From: Amoebophilaceae bacterium
GTDB lineage: Bacteria; Bacteroidota; Bacteroidia; Cytophagales; Amoebophilaceae
Reading direction: 5' to 3'
NCBI GenBank assembly: GCA_025455725.1
Contig: JALOLY010000011.1
Coordinates: 1-22,252, forward strand
DNA length: 22,252 nt
Of this stretch, positions 8,000 to 15,418 are shown in pieces. Each line of letters opens with the position of its first letter. Position 1 is the stretch's first letter. A program made the translations under genes and the position numbers. Below the pieces are notes generated by a model. That model saw nothing but the letters and a program-made list of their open reading frames with translations. It was not told where the DNA came from and searched no databases.

Positions 8000-8341
8000 T
8001 TATAACTTCTTGACGACAGCCTCAAAAGCAGCAGGGTGGTTCATAGCAAGATCAGCCAATACTTTCCTATTCAAGATCATCCCACTGGTTTGTAGCCGAC
8101 CCATGAAAACTGAGTATGACATGCCATGCATTCTGGCAGCTGCATTAATACGCTGGTTCCAAAGCTTTTTGAACTCTCTCTTCCTAACCTTGCGGTCTCG
8201 ATATGCGTACTGAAGCCCCCGCTCTACTGCATTCTTAGCTACAGTCCATACATTCTTCCTTCTCCCCCAATAGCCTTTGGCTAGCTTTAGGATTCTTTTC
8301 TTACGTGCCTTAGAAGCAACGGCGTTGACAGATCTGGGCAT
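8000..8341 (-). CDS. rplT: 50S ribosomal protein L20
   Basis: L20 binds 23S rRNA early in assembly of the large subunit and in many bacteria also represses its own operon by binding the mRNA. The 113-residue product has the full length of the family, with a very basic N-terminal extension (MPRSVNAVASKARKKRILKL), the AKGYWGRRKNVWTVAKNAVE segment and the globular C-terminus NQRINAAARMHGMSYS. It is the last gene of thrS-infC-rpmI-rplT, 46 bp after rpmI. I saw no clear L20-binding mimic in the short rpmI-rplT spacer. Confidence 0.98.
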   Translation of the reverse strand: MPRSVNAVASKARKKRILKLAKGYWGRRKNVWTVAKNAVERGLQYAYRDRKVRKREFKKLWNQRINAAARMHGMSYSVFMGRLQTSGMILNRKVLADLAMNHPAAFEAVVKKL

Positions 8342-8387
8342 TTTGGGATTTCTTAACTACTGCGTTATTTACTAGCTTACCTGGATA

Positions 8388-8582
8388 TCAGACACCCAAC
8401 ATTTTCTGGACTCTAGACTTATCGGCCTTGTGAACTAGCGCTTTGTGTGTGAGCCTCCTTTTTTGTTTGGTTTGCTTCTTGCCTAGCTCGTGGTTTTTGA
8501 AGGCATGTGCACGCTTAATTTTACCTGTCCCTGTCAAGCTAAATCTTTTTTTGGCCCCCGAGTGTGTCTTTACCTTTGGCAT
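8388..8582 (-). CDS. rpmI: 50S ribosomal protein L35
   Basis: The 64-residue product is a small, highly basic large-subunit protein. MPKVKTHSGAKKRFSLTGTG is the conserved family opening, and KIKRAHAFKNHELGKKQTKQ continues the family pattern. It lies 32 bp after infC and 46 bp before rplT in the usual infC-rpmI-rplT order, so it is surely co-transcribed with them. Confidence 0.97.
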   Translation of the reverse strand: MPKVKTHSGAKKRFSLTGTGKIKRAHAFKNHELGKKQTKQKRRLTHKALVHKADKSRVQKMLGV

Positions 8583-8614
8583 ATTTTCCTAATTTGGGTT
8601 TTTCGGCAGCTGAC

Positions 8615-9166
8615 CTACTTCTTAACAAGCTTGGGCGATATGGTCACCATCATACGCCTACCCTCCATCTGAGGGAGATGCTCTACCTTGCCATACTCTT
8701 CTAAAGCTTGAGCAAATTTAAGCAGAAGCAACTCCCCTCTCTCTTTGAAGGCGATAGTCCTACCTCTAAAGTGTACGGCAACTTTAACTTTAGCATTATC
8801 TCCAAGAAATTTGATGGCGTGCTTCAATTTAAAGTTGAAGTCGTGCTCGTCCGTATTGGGACCAAAGCGAATCTCCTTCACTACCGTCTTCTGCGCCTTG
8901 GAGTCAATCGCTTTTTGCTTTTTCTTCTGCTCGTACTTGAATTTAGAGTAGTCAACTACTTTGCATATCGGCAAATCTGCGTTCGGCGAAATCTCTACCA
9001 AATCCAGTCCCTGGCTGGCTGCTATGCTGAGCGCCTCTTTGATAGGGTAGACGCCTACCTCGACGTTATCACCCACGAGCCTCACCTCGACAGCAGCGAT
9101 TCCGCTGTTGGTCCTATAAGGCTCCTCGACTCGTCTTCTGAATACCTGTTTTTTCTGCTTTCGGAT
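8615..9166 (-). CDS. infC: translation initiation factor IF-3, apparent AUC start
   Basis: IF-3 binds the 30S subunit, keeps it apart from 50S and proofreads start codon and initiator tRNA. The obvious start (GTG at 9085) cuts into the conserved N-domain. Reading upstream in the same frame gives RRRVEEPYRTNSGIAAVEVR, which is the standard IF-3 opening, and the frame closes at a TAA at 9175-9173. Between that stop and the conserved part there is no ATG, GTG or TTG; ATC at 9166-9164 (followed by RKQKKQVF) is the best candidate and gives 183 residues. The C-domain includes VVKEIRFGPNTDEHDFNFKL and ends in ISPKLVKK. Escherichia coli infC starts with AUU and is autoregulated because IF-3 rejects such codons, so the same control is likely here. 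It follows thrS by 126 bp. Confidence 0.95.
   Translation of the reverse strand: MRKQKKQVFRRRVEEPYRTNSGIAAVEVRLVGDNVEVGVYPIKEALSIAASQGLDLVEISPNADLPICKVVDYSKFKYEQKKKQKAIDSKAQKTVVKEIRFGPNTDEHDFNFKLKHAIKFLGDNAKVKVAVHFRGRTIAFKERGELLLLKFAQALEEYGKVEHLPQMEGRRMMVTISPKLVKK
9164..9166 (-). promoter_or_regulatory. infC: non-canonical AUC initiation codon of infC
   Basis: The in-frame codons from the upstream TAA to the conserved EEPYR motif are ACA, GAT, ATC, then Arg-, Lys-, Gln-, Val-, Phe- and Glu-coding triplets. None is ATG, GTG, TTG or CTG. ATC is one base from ATG in the third position, as is the AUU of Escherichia coli infC. No Shine-Dalgarno-like sequence precedes it, which is usual in Bacteroidota. 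ATC as the start is inferred by elimination. Confidence 0.65.
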
Positions 9167-9292
9167 ATCTGTTTAACTTTTAGTTCTAGAGCTTGCTGAT
9201 AAGGTCACCAAATATCAGGATAAGTTATCAAAAATAAAATAGTAGCCCATAGACACTACTCCAATCACCCAATTCTTGGTACACACCTTGAT

Positions 9293-11227
9293 CTAGGCAA
9301 GCTCTTTCACAATCATCGCGACAAACTCATCAAGATGCTTGCTACCCTGATCACCTACTCCCTGCCTCCGCACTGCCACTGTGCGCTCAAGCATTTCTTT
9401 CTCCCCTACAATGAGCATATAGGGAACCTTACAAAACTCAGCATTGCGTATTTTCTTGCCTATCTTTTCGTCTCGGTGGTCCACAAAGCCACGAATATTT
9501 TGATGCACTAGCATTTGATAAACTTGATCGGCGTAGGCCGAGTATTTTTCTGAGATAGGCAAAACGGCCACCTGATCAGGTGCTAACCAAAGAGGTAGCT
9601 TCCCGCCAGTGTGTTCTAGCAATAAGGCAATAAAACGCTCTAAAGAGCCAAAGGGGGCGCGATGAATCAGTACAGGACGATGTTTTTTGCTGTCCTTGCC
9701 TACATAGGTCAAATCGAAACGTTCAGGCAACTGATAGTCTAGCTGTACTGTACCCAGCTGCCAGCCTCGGCCCAAAGCATCTTTAACCATAAAATCTAAC
9801 TTGGGACCATAGAAAGCAGCCTCACCTGGTGCTCTTGTGGCTTTTAGACCTTTTTGAATGACTACCTCTTGAAGTTCTTCCTCGGCTCTCTCCCAGTCCT
9901 GGTCTTTCCCAATGTATTTAGAAGATTGTCCAAGGGCTCTCAATGATAGTTGAGCGGTATAATCTCTAAATTCAAGCTTCTCGAAAACATACAGTACCAA
10001 GTCTATTACTTTTTCAAACTCTTCCTTGACTTGATCGAGACGACAGAAAATATGCGCATCATCCTGGGTGAAACATCGGGTACGTGCCAGACCATGTAGC
10101 TCTCCATGCTGCTCATAACGATAGACTGTTCCGAACTCTGCCAAGCGTACAGGTAAGTCCCTATAAGACTTAGGCTCACTTTTGTAGATCTCGCAGTGGT
10201 GCGGACAGTTCATGGGCTTGAGTACAAACTCTTCTCCTGCATGAGGCGTCTGAATGGGCTGAAAAGAATTTTGGCCATATTTCTCATAATGCCCAGAAGT
10301 GATATACAAGCTTTTCAGGCCAACGTGTGGCGTCACTACAGACTGATAGCCAGCCCTCAGCTGGGCTTCGCGCAGAAATTGCTCAAGTCTCTCTCGTAAC
10401 ACAGCCCCTTTGGGAAGCCAGAGCGGCAACCCGATACCCACTTTTTCAGAAAAGGTGAAGAGCCCTAGCTCCTTCCCTAGCCTCTGATGGTTCCTTTTTT
10501 TTGCTTCTTCTAATAGCAAAAGGTGCGCTTTGAGTTCCTTGTGCTGGGGGAAAGAAATACCATAGATACGTGTCAGCTGCTTGTTCTCTTCATTGCCCCG
10601 CCAATACGCACCAGCCACATTGAGTAGCTTTACTGCTTTGATAAAGCCGGTATGGGGCAAGTGAGGCCCCTTACAAAGATCTGTGAATGCTCCTTGCCGG
10701 TAAAAAGTAACCTGTTCATCCACCAGCCGCTCCAAAATATCCAGCTTGTAAGTCCCCCCTTTTGCCAAAAAATACTCGATTGCCTCCCTCTTGCTCACTT
10801 CAATCCTAAGGTAAGGGTTTTGCTGCCGCGCTAGGTCTAGCATCTTAGCCTCTAGCTTCTCAAGATGCGTTGCGTCAAAGACTTGTTGGCCAAAGTCAAC
10901 ATCATAATAAAACCCACGATCAATAGCAGGGCCAATACCTAGCCGAATACCAGGATACAATGCCTCTAATGCTTCCGCTAGCAGATGAGCCGTAGAATGC
11001 CAAAAGACACGCTTTCCAGCTTCATCGTTCCAGGTAAGTAATTGTACAATCGCATCTTCATAGATAGAACGGGTAGCATCGTGCACTTCGCCATTGACTA
11101 ACATGGCTAACACTCGCCGAGACAGTCCCTCACTGACATGCTTCGCAATATCCAGGCCTGTTGTTCCACTGGGAAAAGACTTTACCATCCCATCAGGCAA
11201 AGTGATACTAATTGTTTCGTAGTGCAT
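9293..11227 (-). CDS. thrS: threonyl-tRNA synthetase
   Basis: This class II synthetase charges tRNA-Thr. The 644-residue length is typical. Domains in order are an N-terminal TGS domain (ITLPDGMVKSFPSGTTGLDI), the N2 editing domain with HSTAHLLAEAL, the catalytic core, and the anticodon-binding domain at the C-terminus (LPLWLAPDQVAVLPIS onward). The zinc-binding cysteine lies in KPMNCPHHCEIY at about residue 340, and motif 2 in RYEQHGELHGLARTRCF. The ATG at 11227 fits the family start. It leads the thrS-infC-rpmI-rplT operon and is preceded by about 800 bp without a gene, which must hold its promoter. No T-box leader is seen. Confidence 0.97.
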   Translation of the reverse strand: MHYETISITLPDGMVKSFPSGTTGLDIAKHVSEGLSRRVLAMLVNGEVHDATRSIYEDAIVQLLTWNDEAGKRVFWHSTAHLLAEALEALYPGIRLGIGPAIDRGFYYDVDFGQQVFDATHLEKLEAKMLDLARQQNPYLRIEVSKREAIEYFLAKGGTYKLDILERLVDEQVTFYRQGAFTDLCKGPHLPHTGFIKAVKLLNVAGAYWRGNEENKQLTRIYGISFPQHKELKAHLLLLEEAKKRNHQRLGKELGLFTFSEKVGIGLPLWLPKGAVLRERLEQFLREAQLRAGYQSVVTPHVGLKSLYITSGHYEKYGQNSFQPIQTPHAGEEFVLKPMNCPHHCEIYKSEPKSYRDLPVRLAEFGTVYRYEQHGELHGLARTRCFTQDDAHIFCRLDQVKEEFEKVIDLVLYVFEKLEFRDYTAQLSLRALGQSSKYIGKDQDWERAEEELQEVVIQKGLKATRAPGEAAFYGPKLDFMVKDALGRGWQLGTVQLDYQLPERFDLTYVGKDSKKHRPVLIHRAPFGSLERFIALLLEHTGGKLPLWLAPDQVAVLPISEKYSAYADQVYQMLVHQNIRGFVDHRDEKIGKKIRNAEFCKVPYMLIVGEKEMLERTVAVRRQGVGDQGSKHLDEFVAMIVKELA

Positions 11228-11555
11228 AGTCGATTCTTCGCCTACAAATATGTGACCTTAGTTGTAGAATCACTAACAACTCCTCCCTCTGGGAAGTTTC
11301 TTGCGGCAGTAGGGAAGAGGCGTAGATTATTTTATTGCTCGTAGATTTCTTGCGTGCCGAATTCCTAGCCCCACAAACCACGATCAGGGAACTAACGTAA
11401 TACCTTGCAACTTTAAAGAAGAGGCCAAAATTCCATCTATTTAGCCGTACAAGTAAGTAAATGAACGAATGCACGTCGCCTACCTCCCTGTTCCCATCAA
11501 TTCAACTCCATCAAGCGGACCAACATAATCCTAGCGATTACTAGAGTGATCGGCA

Positions 11556-11587
11556 GGGCACTCATGCGGGCACGCGATTAAGTGCCC
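11556..11587. repeat. inverted repeat with 7-bp arms
   Basis: GGGCACT at 11556-11562 is complementary to AGTGCCC at 11581-11587 with an 18-nt loop. There is no T-run on either side, so it is not a clear terminator. It lies in the middle of the thrS-atpC gap. Confidence 0.4.
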
Positions 11588-11857
11588 ACAAGATATAAGC
11601 AATCGGCGTATAGCGCCTGTATCGATGTAACAAAGACTATTAGAAGAAAGTATTTTAGCCGCTCACATGAAGCCGACAAACAGGTTGACACCTTTCTTAA
11701 CAGCCTTCACCAATATATTATAGCCTTATCACCTGGCACTTAGCTTTTAAAAGTAAGTGTTACACGCTACTACATGCAGTAGCTATTCAAACACCGACAT
11801 AGGCAAACAACCAGATCGATACGTCGCCCACTTTTAGTTGACCGCTCTATGCTGCGA

Positions 11858-11874
11858 TAACACCCCGGGTGTTA
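11858..11874. repeat. 17-bp near-perfect palindrome, operator-like
   Basis: TAACACCC and GGGTGTTA flank a single central C, giving two perfect 8-bp arms. Such compact palindromes are typical binding sites for dimeric repressors, but nothing nearby shows which protein would bind. It lies about 170 bp past the atpC stop and about 630 bp upstream of thrS. Confidence 0.45.
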
Positions 11875-12044
11875 ACACACACCACTTTACCATATTAGTC
11901 ATAAAACAGTACGGCAATAAGTGCGTCTCTACGAACTGGGATACATACCGAGGTCTTTGTTGTAGCCGAAAGGCGCAGATTATGGACTCGTTCCCACTGT
12001 AGAAAATTCAAGATCTTATCCCAAGTGAAGGGGTGCAGACACTA

Positions 12045-12287
12045 CTAGGTAGCAGATGACAACAGGACAGTAATATGGTTACCAGACACCTCTACCAGCC
12101 CTTCTTCAATAGATAGGGCATGCTCTTGATGCCCATCCCCATAAAGTATAGTGCCTTTTTGTAAGACGCTAACCAGGGGCGCATGATCTTGGAATACTTG
12201 AAAAGACCCTGCACTACCCGGGAAAGTTACTTGCTTGACGCTACCCTTAAAGAGCTGCTCATCGGGAGTGATAATCGTGAGATGCAT
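12045..12287 (-). CDS. atpC: ATP synthase F1 epsilon subunit
   Basis: Epsilon sits on the central stalk of F1 and couples rotation to catalysis. The 80-residue product is only the N-terminal beta-sandwich domain: MHLTIITPDEQLFKGSVKQV, then VTFPGSAGSFQVFQDHAPLV and EGLVEVSGNHITVLL. The inhibitory C-terminal helices of longer homologues are absent, which is normal in Bacteroidota. Those genomes usually keep atpD and atpC together, apart from the main atp operon; here no atpD is found upstream (12288-12508 holds no gene and then comes an ABC transporter). The frame is intact, so the protein is probably still made, with atpD elsewhere or lost. Confidence 0.9.
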   Translation of the reverse strand: MHLTIITPDEQLFKGSVKQVTFPGSAGSFQVFQDHAPLVSVLQKGTILYGDGHQEHALSIEEGLVEVSGNHITVLLSSAT

Positions 12288-12508
12288 TTTTTTAGCATTG
12301 ACGATGCCCCCCTGCCAAAAAAAGCCAAGGACTGAGGGTGCGTATTATAGACCACAGAGGCAAAAGTACACCTGTATTCGTATAAGTAAAATCTTTACTG
12401 ATGATAAACCGCTGCATACCCACGCGTTAGACAATGCTGATAGCTTGCTGGTACTGGGGATGTAGAAAAATCAGTATGAAGAGCCAATGTAGTTGGATAA
12501 TATGGCAC

Positions 12509-13261
12509 TCAAACTTGTTTCTTCGCCATCTCCATCAACTTGCTCGCAAAAATAAAATCTTGCAGTGTTGCCACGTCAGCATGAAAAATGTCGGACGAAG
12601 TACCCTCCCAAGCTTTTTTTCCTTGCTCAAGAAACAAAATGCTATCGCCCATAGACACAATACTATTCATGTCATGGGTAACCACTGTAGTGGTAATATT
12701 GTATTCATAGGTGAGCTCTTGAATCAGTTGATCTATCAACAGTCCTGTCCTTGCATCAAGACCAGAGGTAGGTTCATCACAAAAGAGGTACTTAGAGTTA
12801 TTAACAATAGCACGTGCTACACCTACTCTTTTCTGCATGCCACCACTCAACTCACTAGGCATTTTTTTATTCACATTGGACAGCCCTACACGTTGGAGAC
12901 AAAAATTAACACGGTCTAGTTTGGCATCTTGCGGCATATCAGTAAGGATGTCGAGCGGGAACATCACATTTTCCTCCACATTTTTAGAATCAAATAATGC
13001 CCCTCCCTGGAACAACATCCCTATCTCTCTTCTAATACGCACTGTTCTACTTCTAGGCGCATTTGAAAAATCTCTTCCATCAAACACGACGTGTCCCTCA
13101 TCAGGCTGAATAAGCCCCACGATGCATCTTATAAGTACGCTTTTGCCAGTACCACTTGCTCCAATAACCAGATTTACTCTTCCTTGCTCAAATTGCCCAC
13201 TCACGCCATCTAGAACCGTTTTATCAGCAAAGGCCTTACTCATATTCTGAAACGTGATCAT
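12509..13261 (-). CDS. mlaF: ABC transporter ATP-binding protein, MlaF type
   Basis: This is the ATPase of an MCE-type lipid transport system that moves phospholipids across the periplasm to keep the outer membrane asymmetric. The start was set to the ATG at 13261 (MITFQNMSKAFADKTVL), 250 residues, because the longer frame begins inside mlaE. Key motifs are intact: Walker A GASGTGKS at 34-41, Q-loop Gln85, signature LSGGMQ at 138-143, Walker B YLFCDE at 158-163 and the H-loop His196. The mlaE stop lies 2 bp upstream, so the two are co-translated. The MCE-domain partner (MlaD) is not in this window. Substrate is inferred from the MlaE neighbour. Confidence 0.93.
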   Translation of the reverse strand: MITFQNMSKAFADKTVLDGVSGQFEQGRVNLVIGASGTGKSVLIRCIVGLIQPDEGHVVFDGRDFSNAPRSRTVRIRREIGMLFQGGALFDSKNVEENVMFPLDILTDMPQDAKLDRVNFCLQRVGLSNVNKKMPSELSGGMQKRVGVARAIVNNSKYLFCDEPTSGLDARTGLLIDQLIQELTYEYNITTTVVTHDMNSIVSMGDSILFLEQGKKAWEGTSSDIFHADVATLQDFIFASKLMEMAKKQV

Positions 13262-13263
13262 AC

Positions 13264-14004
13264 CTAGATAGAAGGATTCAAAAGTAGTTGAGTCATTACG
13301 TAATCGGCCAGCAATATGGCAATGCAACTGTCTGTCACAGCTCGCGTACTTGCTCTACCAACCGCTACTGCCCCCCCAGATATGTAGAACCCCCGGTAGG
13401 CAGAAATGGAAGAGATCAGAAGAGCATAGACCACTGAGTTATAAACCGCAAAGTAAACTGAATAGAGATCAAACATGTGTCTAAGGCCACTGATATAGTC
13501 TTCAGGCGCCACTGACACAACAAACTTAGCAGCGATGAGACCACTGTAAACAGCAAGAAAAGCGGATATAATCACCAGGAGGGGGTAGGTTATGATACTA
13601 GCAAGTATCTTAGGCAACACGAGATAGGAAGTCGTATTGATACCTAAAATTTCCAGGGCATCGATTTGCTCACTAATGCGCATAGAACCAAGCTGGCCCG
13701 CAATACTTGACCCTACTCTGCCAGCAAACACGATAGCCATGACCGTCGGCGCCGTCTCTAATATAGTCATCTCACGTACCCCATACCCCACTAAAAAAGT
13801 ACTGGCGAACGGCGATGACAAGGTGTGGTAAATTTGGATGCTTGCTACAGCCCCTATAAATACCGACACAATTGCTACAAGAAAAATAGAGTTAACACCT
13901 ATAGCAACGCACTCGTCTACTGTCTGCCGAACATACGTCCTGAATCGCTCTCTGTTGACAAACATTGAGTATAGAAATATGAAATACTTTCCTATACCTT
14001 CCAT
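13264..14004 (-). CDS. mlaE: ABC transporter permease, MlaE family
   Basis: The product is the membrane subunit that pairs with MlaF. It is 246 residues with several hydrophobic helices and the family's conserved stretches: FIGAVASIQIYHTLSS, TAPTVMAIVFAGRVGSSIAG, then the core SEQIDALEILGINTTSYLVL with a typical short Glu-rich loop contacting the ATPase. The C-terminus GGAVAVGRASTRAVTDSCIA is also characteristic. The ATG at 14004 fits the family start. It precedes mlaF by 2 bp. A 133-bp gap separates it from the divergent mmcQ-like gene and should hold promoters for both. Confidence 0.94.
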   Translation of the reverse strand: MEGIGKYFIFLYSMFVNRERFRTYVRQTVDECVAIGVNSIFLVAIVSVFIGAVASIQIYHTLSSPFASTFLVGYGVREMTILETAPTVMAIVFAGRVGSSIAGQLGSMRISEQIDALEILGINTTSYLVLPKILASIITYPLLVIISAFLAVYSGLIAAKFVVSVAPEDYISGLRHMFDLYSVYFAVYNSVVYALLISSISAYRGFYISGGAVAVGRASTRAVTDSCIAILLADYVMTQLLLNPSI

Positions 14005-14137
14005 ATAGTGTGGTTAACCAGACCGCTGAAGGTACGAAATTTCAGTTACATACAGGTTACCTTTCCTTGCTACAATAGCCACTGCGGTTGGGTATTACTC
14101 GCGCATGCCATACATTTGAATCGTGTCTCCTAAGACT

Positions 14138-14497
14138 ATGGATCTCGAAGCTTATAGAGAATATTGCTTACAGAAGAAGGGAGTTACCGAAGAGCTTCCT
14201 TTTGACGGAAACACGCTCGTGTACAAGGTCATGGGCAAAATATTCACACTAACGAATATGGAGATATTCGAAAGTATTAACCTTAAGTGCGATCCAGAGA
14301 CAGCCTTACAACTCAGAGAGGCACACACCGGGGTTGTCCCCGGCTACCATATGGATAAAAAACACTGGAACACGGTAAGGATGGATGGCAATATCCCCGA
14401 CACAACGCTCTATCAATGGATCGATGATTCTTATTGGCTAGTAGTAGGCAAGCTATCCAGGAGAGACAAAGAATGGATCGAACAGAAATCCCAATAA
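14138..14497 (+). CDS. MmcQ/YjbR family DNA-binding-fold protein
   Basis: This is a 119-residue protein of the MmcQ/YjbR family, a small alpha/beta fold related to the C-terminal double-wing DNA-binding fold; its cellular role is not known. Family features are LEAYREYCLQKKGVTEELPF at the start, the KVMGKIFTLTNM strand, NLKCDPETALQLRE, GYHMDKKHWNTV and the C-terminal WIDDSYWLVVGKLSR. I chose the ATG at 14138; a GTG at 14123 would add five residues. It lies 45 bp before thyA on the same strand and is probably co-transcribed with it, which gives no clear hint of function. Confidence 0.88.
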   Translation: MDLEAYREYCLQKKGVTEELPFDGNTLVYKVMGKIFTLTNMEIFESINLKCDPETALQLREAHTGVVPGYHMDKKHWNTVRMDGNIPDTTLYQWIDDSYWLVVGKLSRRDKEWIEQKSQ

Positions 14498-14542
14498 ATA
14501 GTAAAGCTGCTTTAATTCCCACTACAAACAATACGCTGAAGC

Positions 14543-15337
14543 ATGAGGCAGTACCTGGATTTGATGCAGCATATCCTTGATCGAGGAGTAAAAAAAGAGG
14601 ATAGAACTGGCACAGGCACCCTCAGCACGTTCGGCTATCAGATGCGCTTCGATCTAGCAGAAAGTTTTCCGCTGGTCACCACAAAAAGGGTACACCTCAA
14701 GTCTATCATCTACGAACTGTTATGGTTTTTAAAGGGTGATACCAATATTCGATACCTGAATCGGCACAAGGTGACCATCTGGAATGAATGGGCCAATGAG
14801 CAAGGAGACTTGGGCCCTATTTATGGCTACCAATGGAGAAGCTGGCCTACAGCTAATGGGGGAAAAATTGATCAAATTTCACACGTAGTTAAGCAGATAC
14901 AAGAGACTCCTGATTCTAGAAGATTGATAGTCAATGTTTGGAATGTGGGGGAGTTGGGAAAAATGGCCTTACCTCCCTGCCACATACTCTTCCAATTCTA
15001 CGTAGCGGAGGGCAAGCTTTCGTGCCAGCTATACCAACGCAGTGCCGACGTATTTTTGGGGGTTCCTTTCAACATTGCTTCTTATGCACTACTTACTATG
15101 ATGGTAGCTCAGGTCTGCGGTCTAGCACTGGGGGAGTTGATACATACGCTCGGAGATGCTCATCTCTACTGTAATCATCTAGAACAGGCCAGGCTGCAAG
15201 TTGCCAGAATGCCCAAGAAACTACCTACCATGCAACTCAATCCCACCGTCAAAGACATCTTCAGTTTTCAATATGAAGACTTTGCCATCAAAAATTATGT
15301 TGCTCACCCACCCATCAAAGCATCTATTGCTGTCTGA
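14543..15337 (+). CDS. thyA: thymidylate synthase
   Basis: ThyA methylates dUMP to dTMP with methylene-tetrahydrofolate and leaves dihydrofolate, so a dihydrofolate reductase is needed elsewhere; no folA follows here although the two are often adjacent. The 264-residue length equals that of the Escherichia coli enzyme. The nucleophile is Cys146 in MALPPCHILFQFYV. Other conserved parts are EDRTGTGTLSTFGYQMRFDL at residues 19-38, GPIYGYQWRSW at 91-101, and QRSADVFLGVPFNIASYALL, which binds dUMP. The frame is intact and the start ATG is clear. Confidence 0.97.
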   Translation: MRQYLDLMQHILDRGVKKEDRTGTGTLSTFGYQMRFDLAESFPLVTTKRVHLKSIIYELLWFLKGDTNIRYLNRHKVTIWNEWANEQGDLGPIYGYQWRSWPTANGGKIDQISHVVKQIQETPDSRRLIVNVWNVGELGKMALPPCHILFQFYVAEGKLSCQLYQRSADVFLGVPFNIASYALLTMMVAQVCGLALGELIHTLGDAHLYCNHLEQARLQVARMPKKLPTMQLNPTVKDIFSFQYEDFAIKNYVAHPPIKASIAV

Positions 15338-15418
15338 ACAATGAGTGACGCATTATCATGTCTTTGGTTTTATTGAGGCAACATAGCAACGAGTGGACAC
15401 AGCCACGCGGTACCTACT

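Larger units (their letters stand above)
11228..12044. other. 817-bp spacer without a recognisable gene
   Basis: This stretch between thrS and atpC (both minus strand) has stops in all frames at short intervals. The longest frame (11208-11474, minus) overlaps thrS, has no domain and is treated as chance. It must contain the thrS promoter near 11230-11300. Two inverted repeats are visible at 11556-11587 and 11858-11874. I looked for tRNA-like and ribosomal-RNA-like sequence and saw none. The length is unusual for a reduced genome and suggests a fully decayed gene or regulatory RNA. Confidence 0.6.

Noticed and set aside
8615..9085. infC starting at the GTG at 9085
   Set aside because: It would remove the conserved first part of the IF-3 N-domain, which is clearly encoded in frame just upstream.
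8708..9199. 163-codon plus-strand frame
   Set aside because: It is the antisense shadow of infC; the product has no domain.
11208..11474. 88-codon minus-strand frame upstream of thrS
   Set aside because: It overlaps the thrS start out of frame and its product looks random.
12434..12919. 161-codon plus-strand frame
   Set aside because: It is antisense to mlaF, whose Walker and signature motifs are all present.
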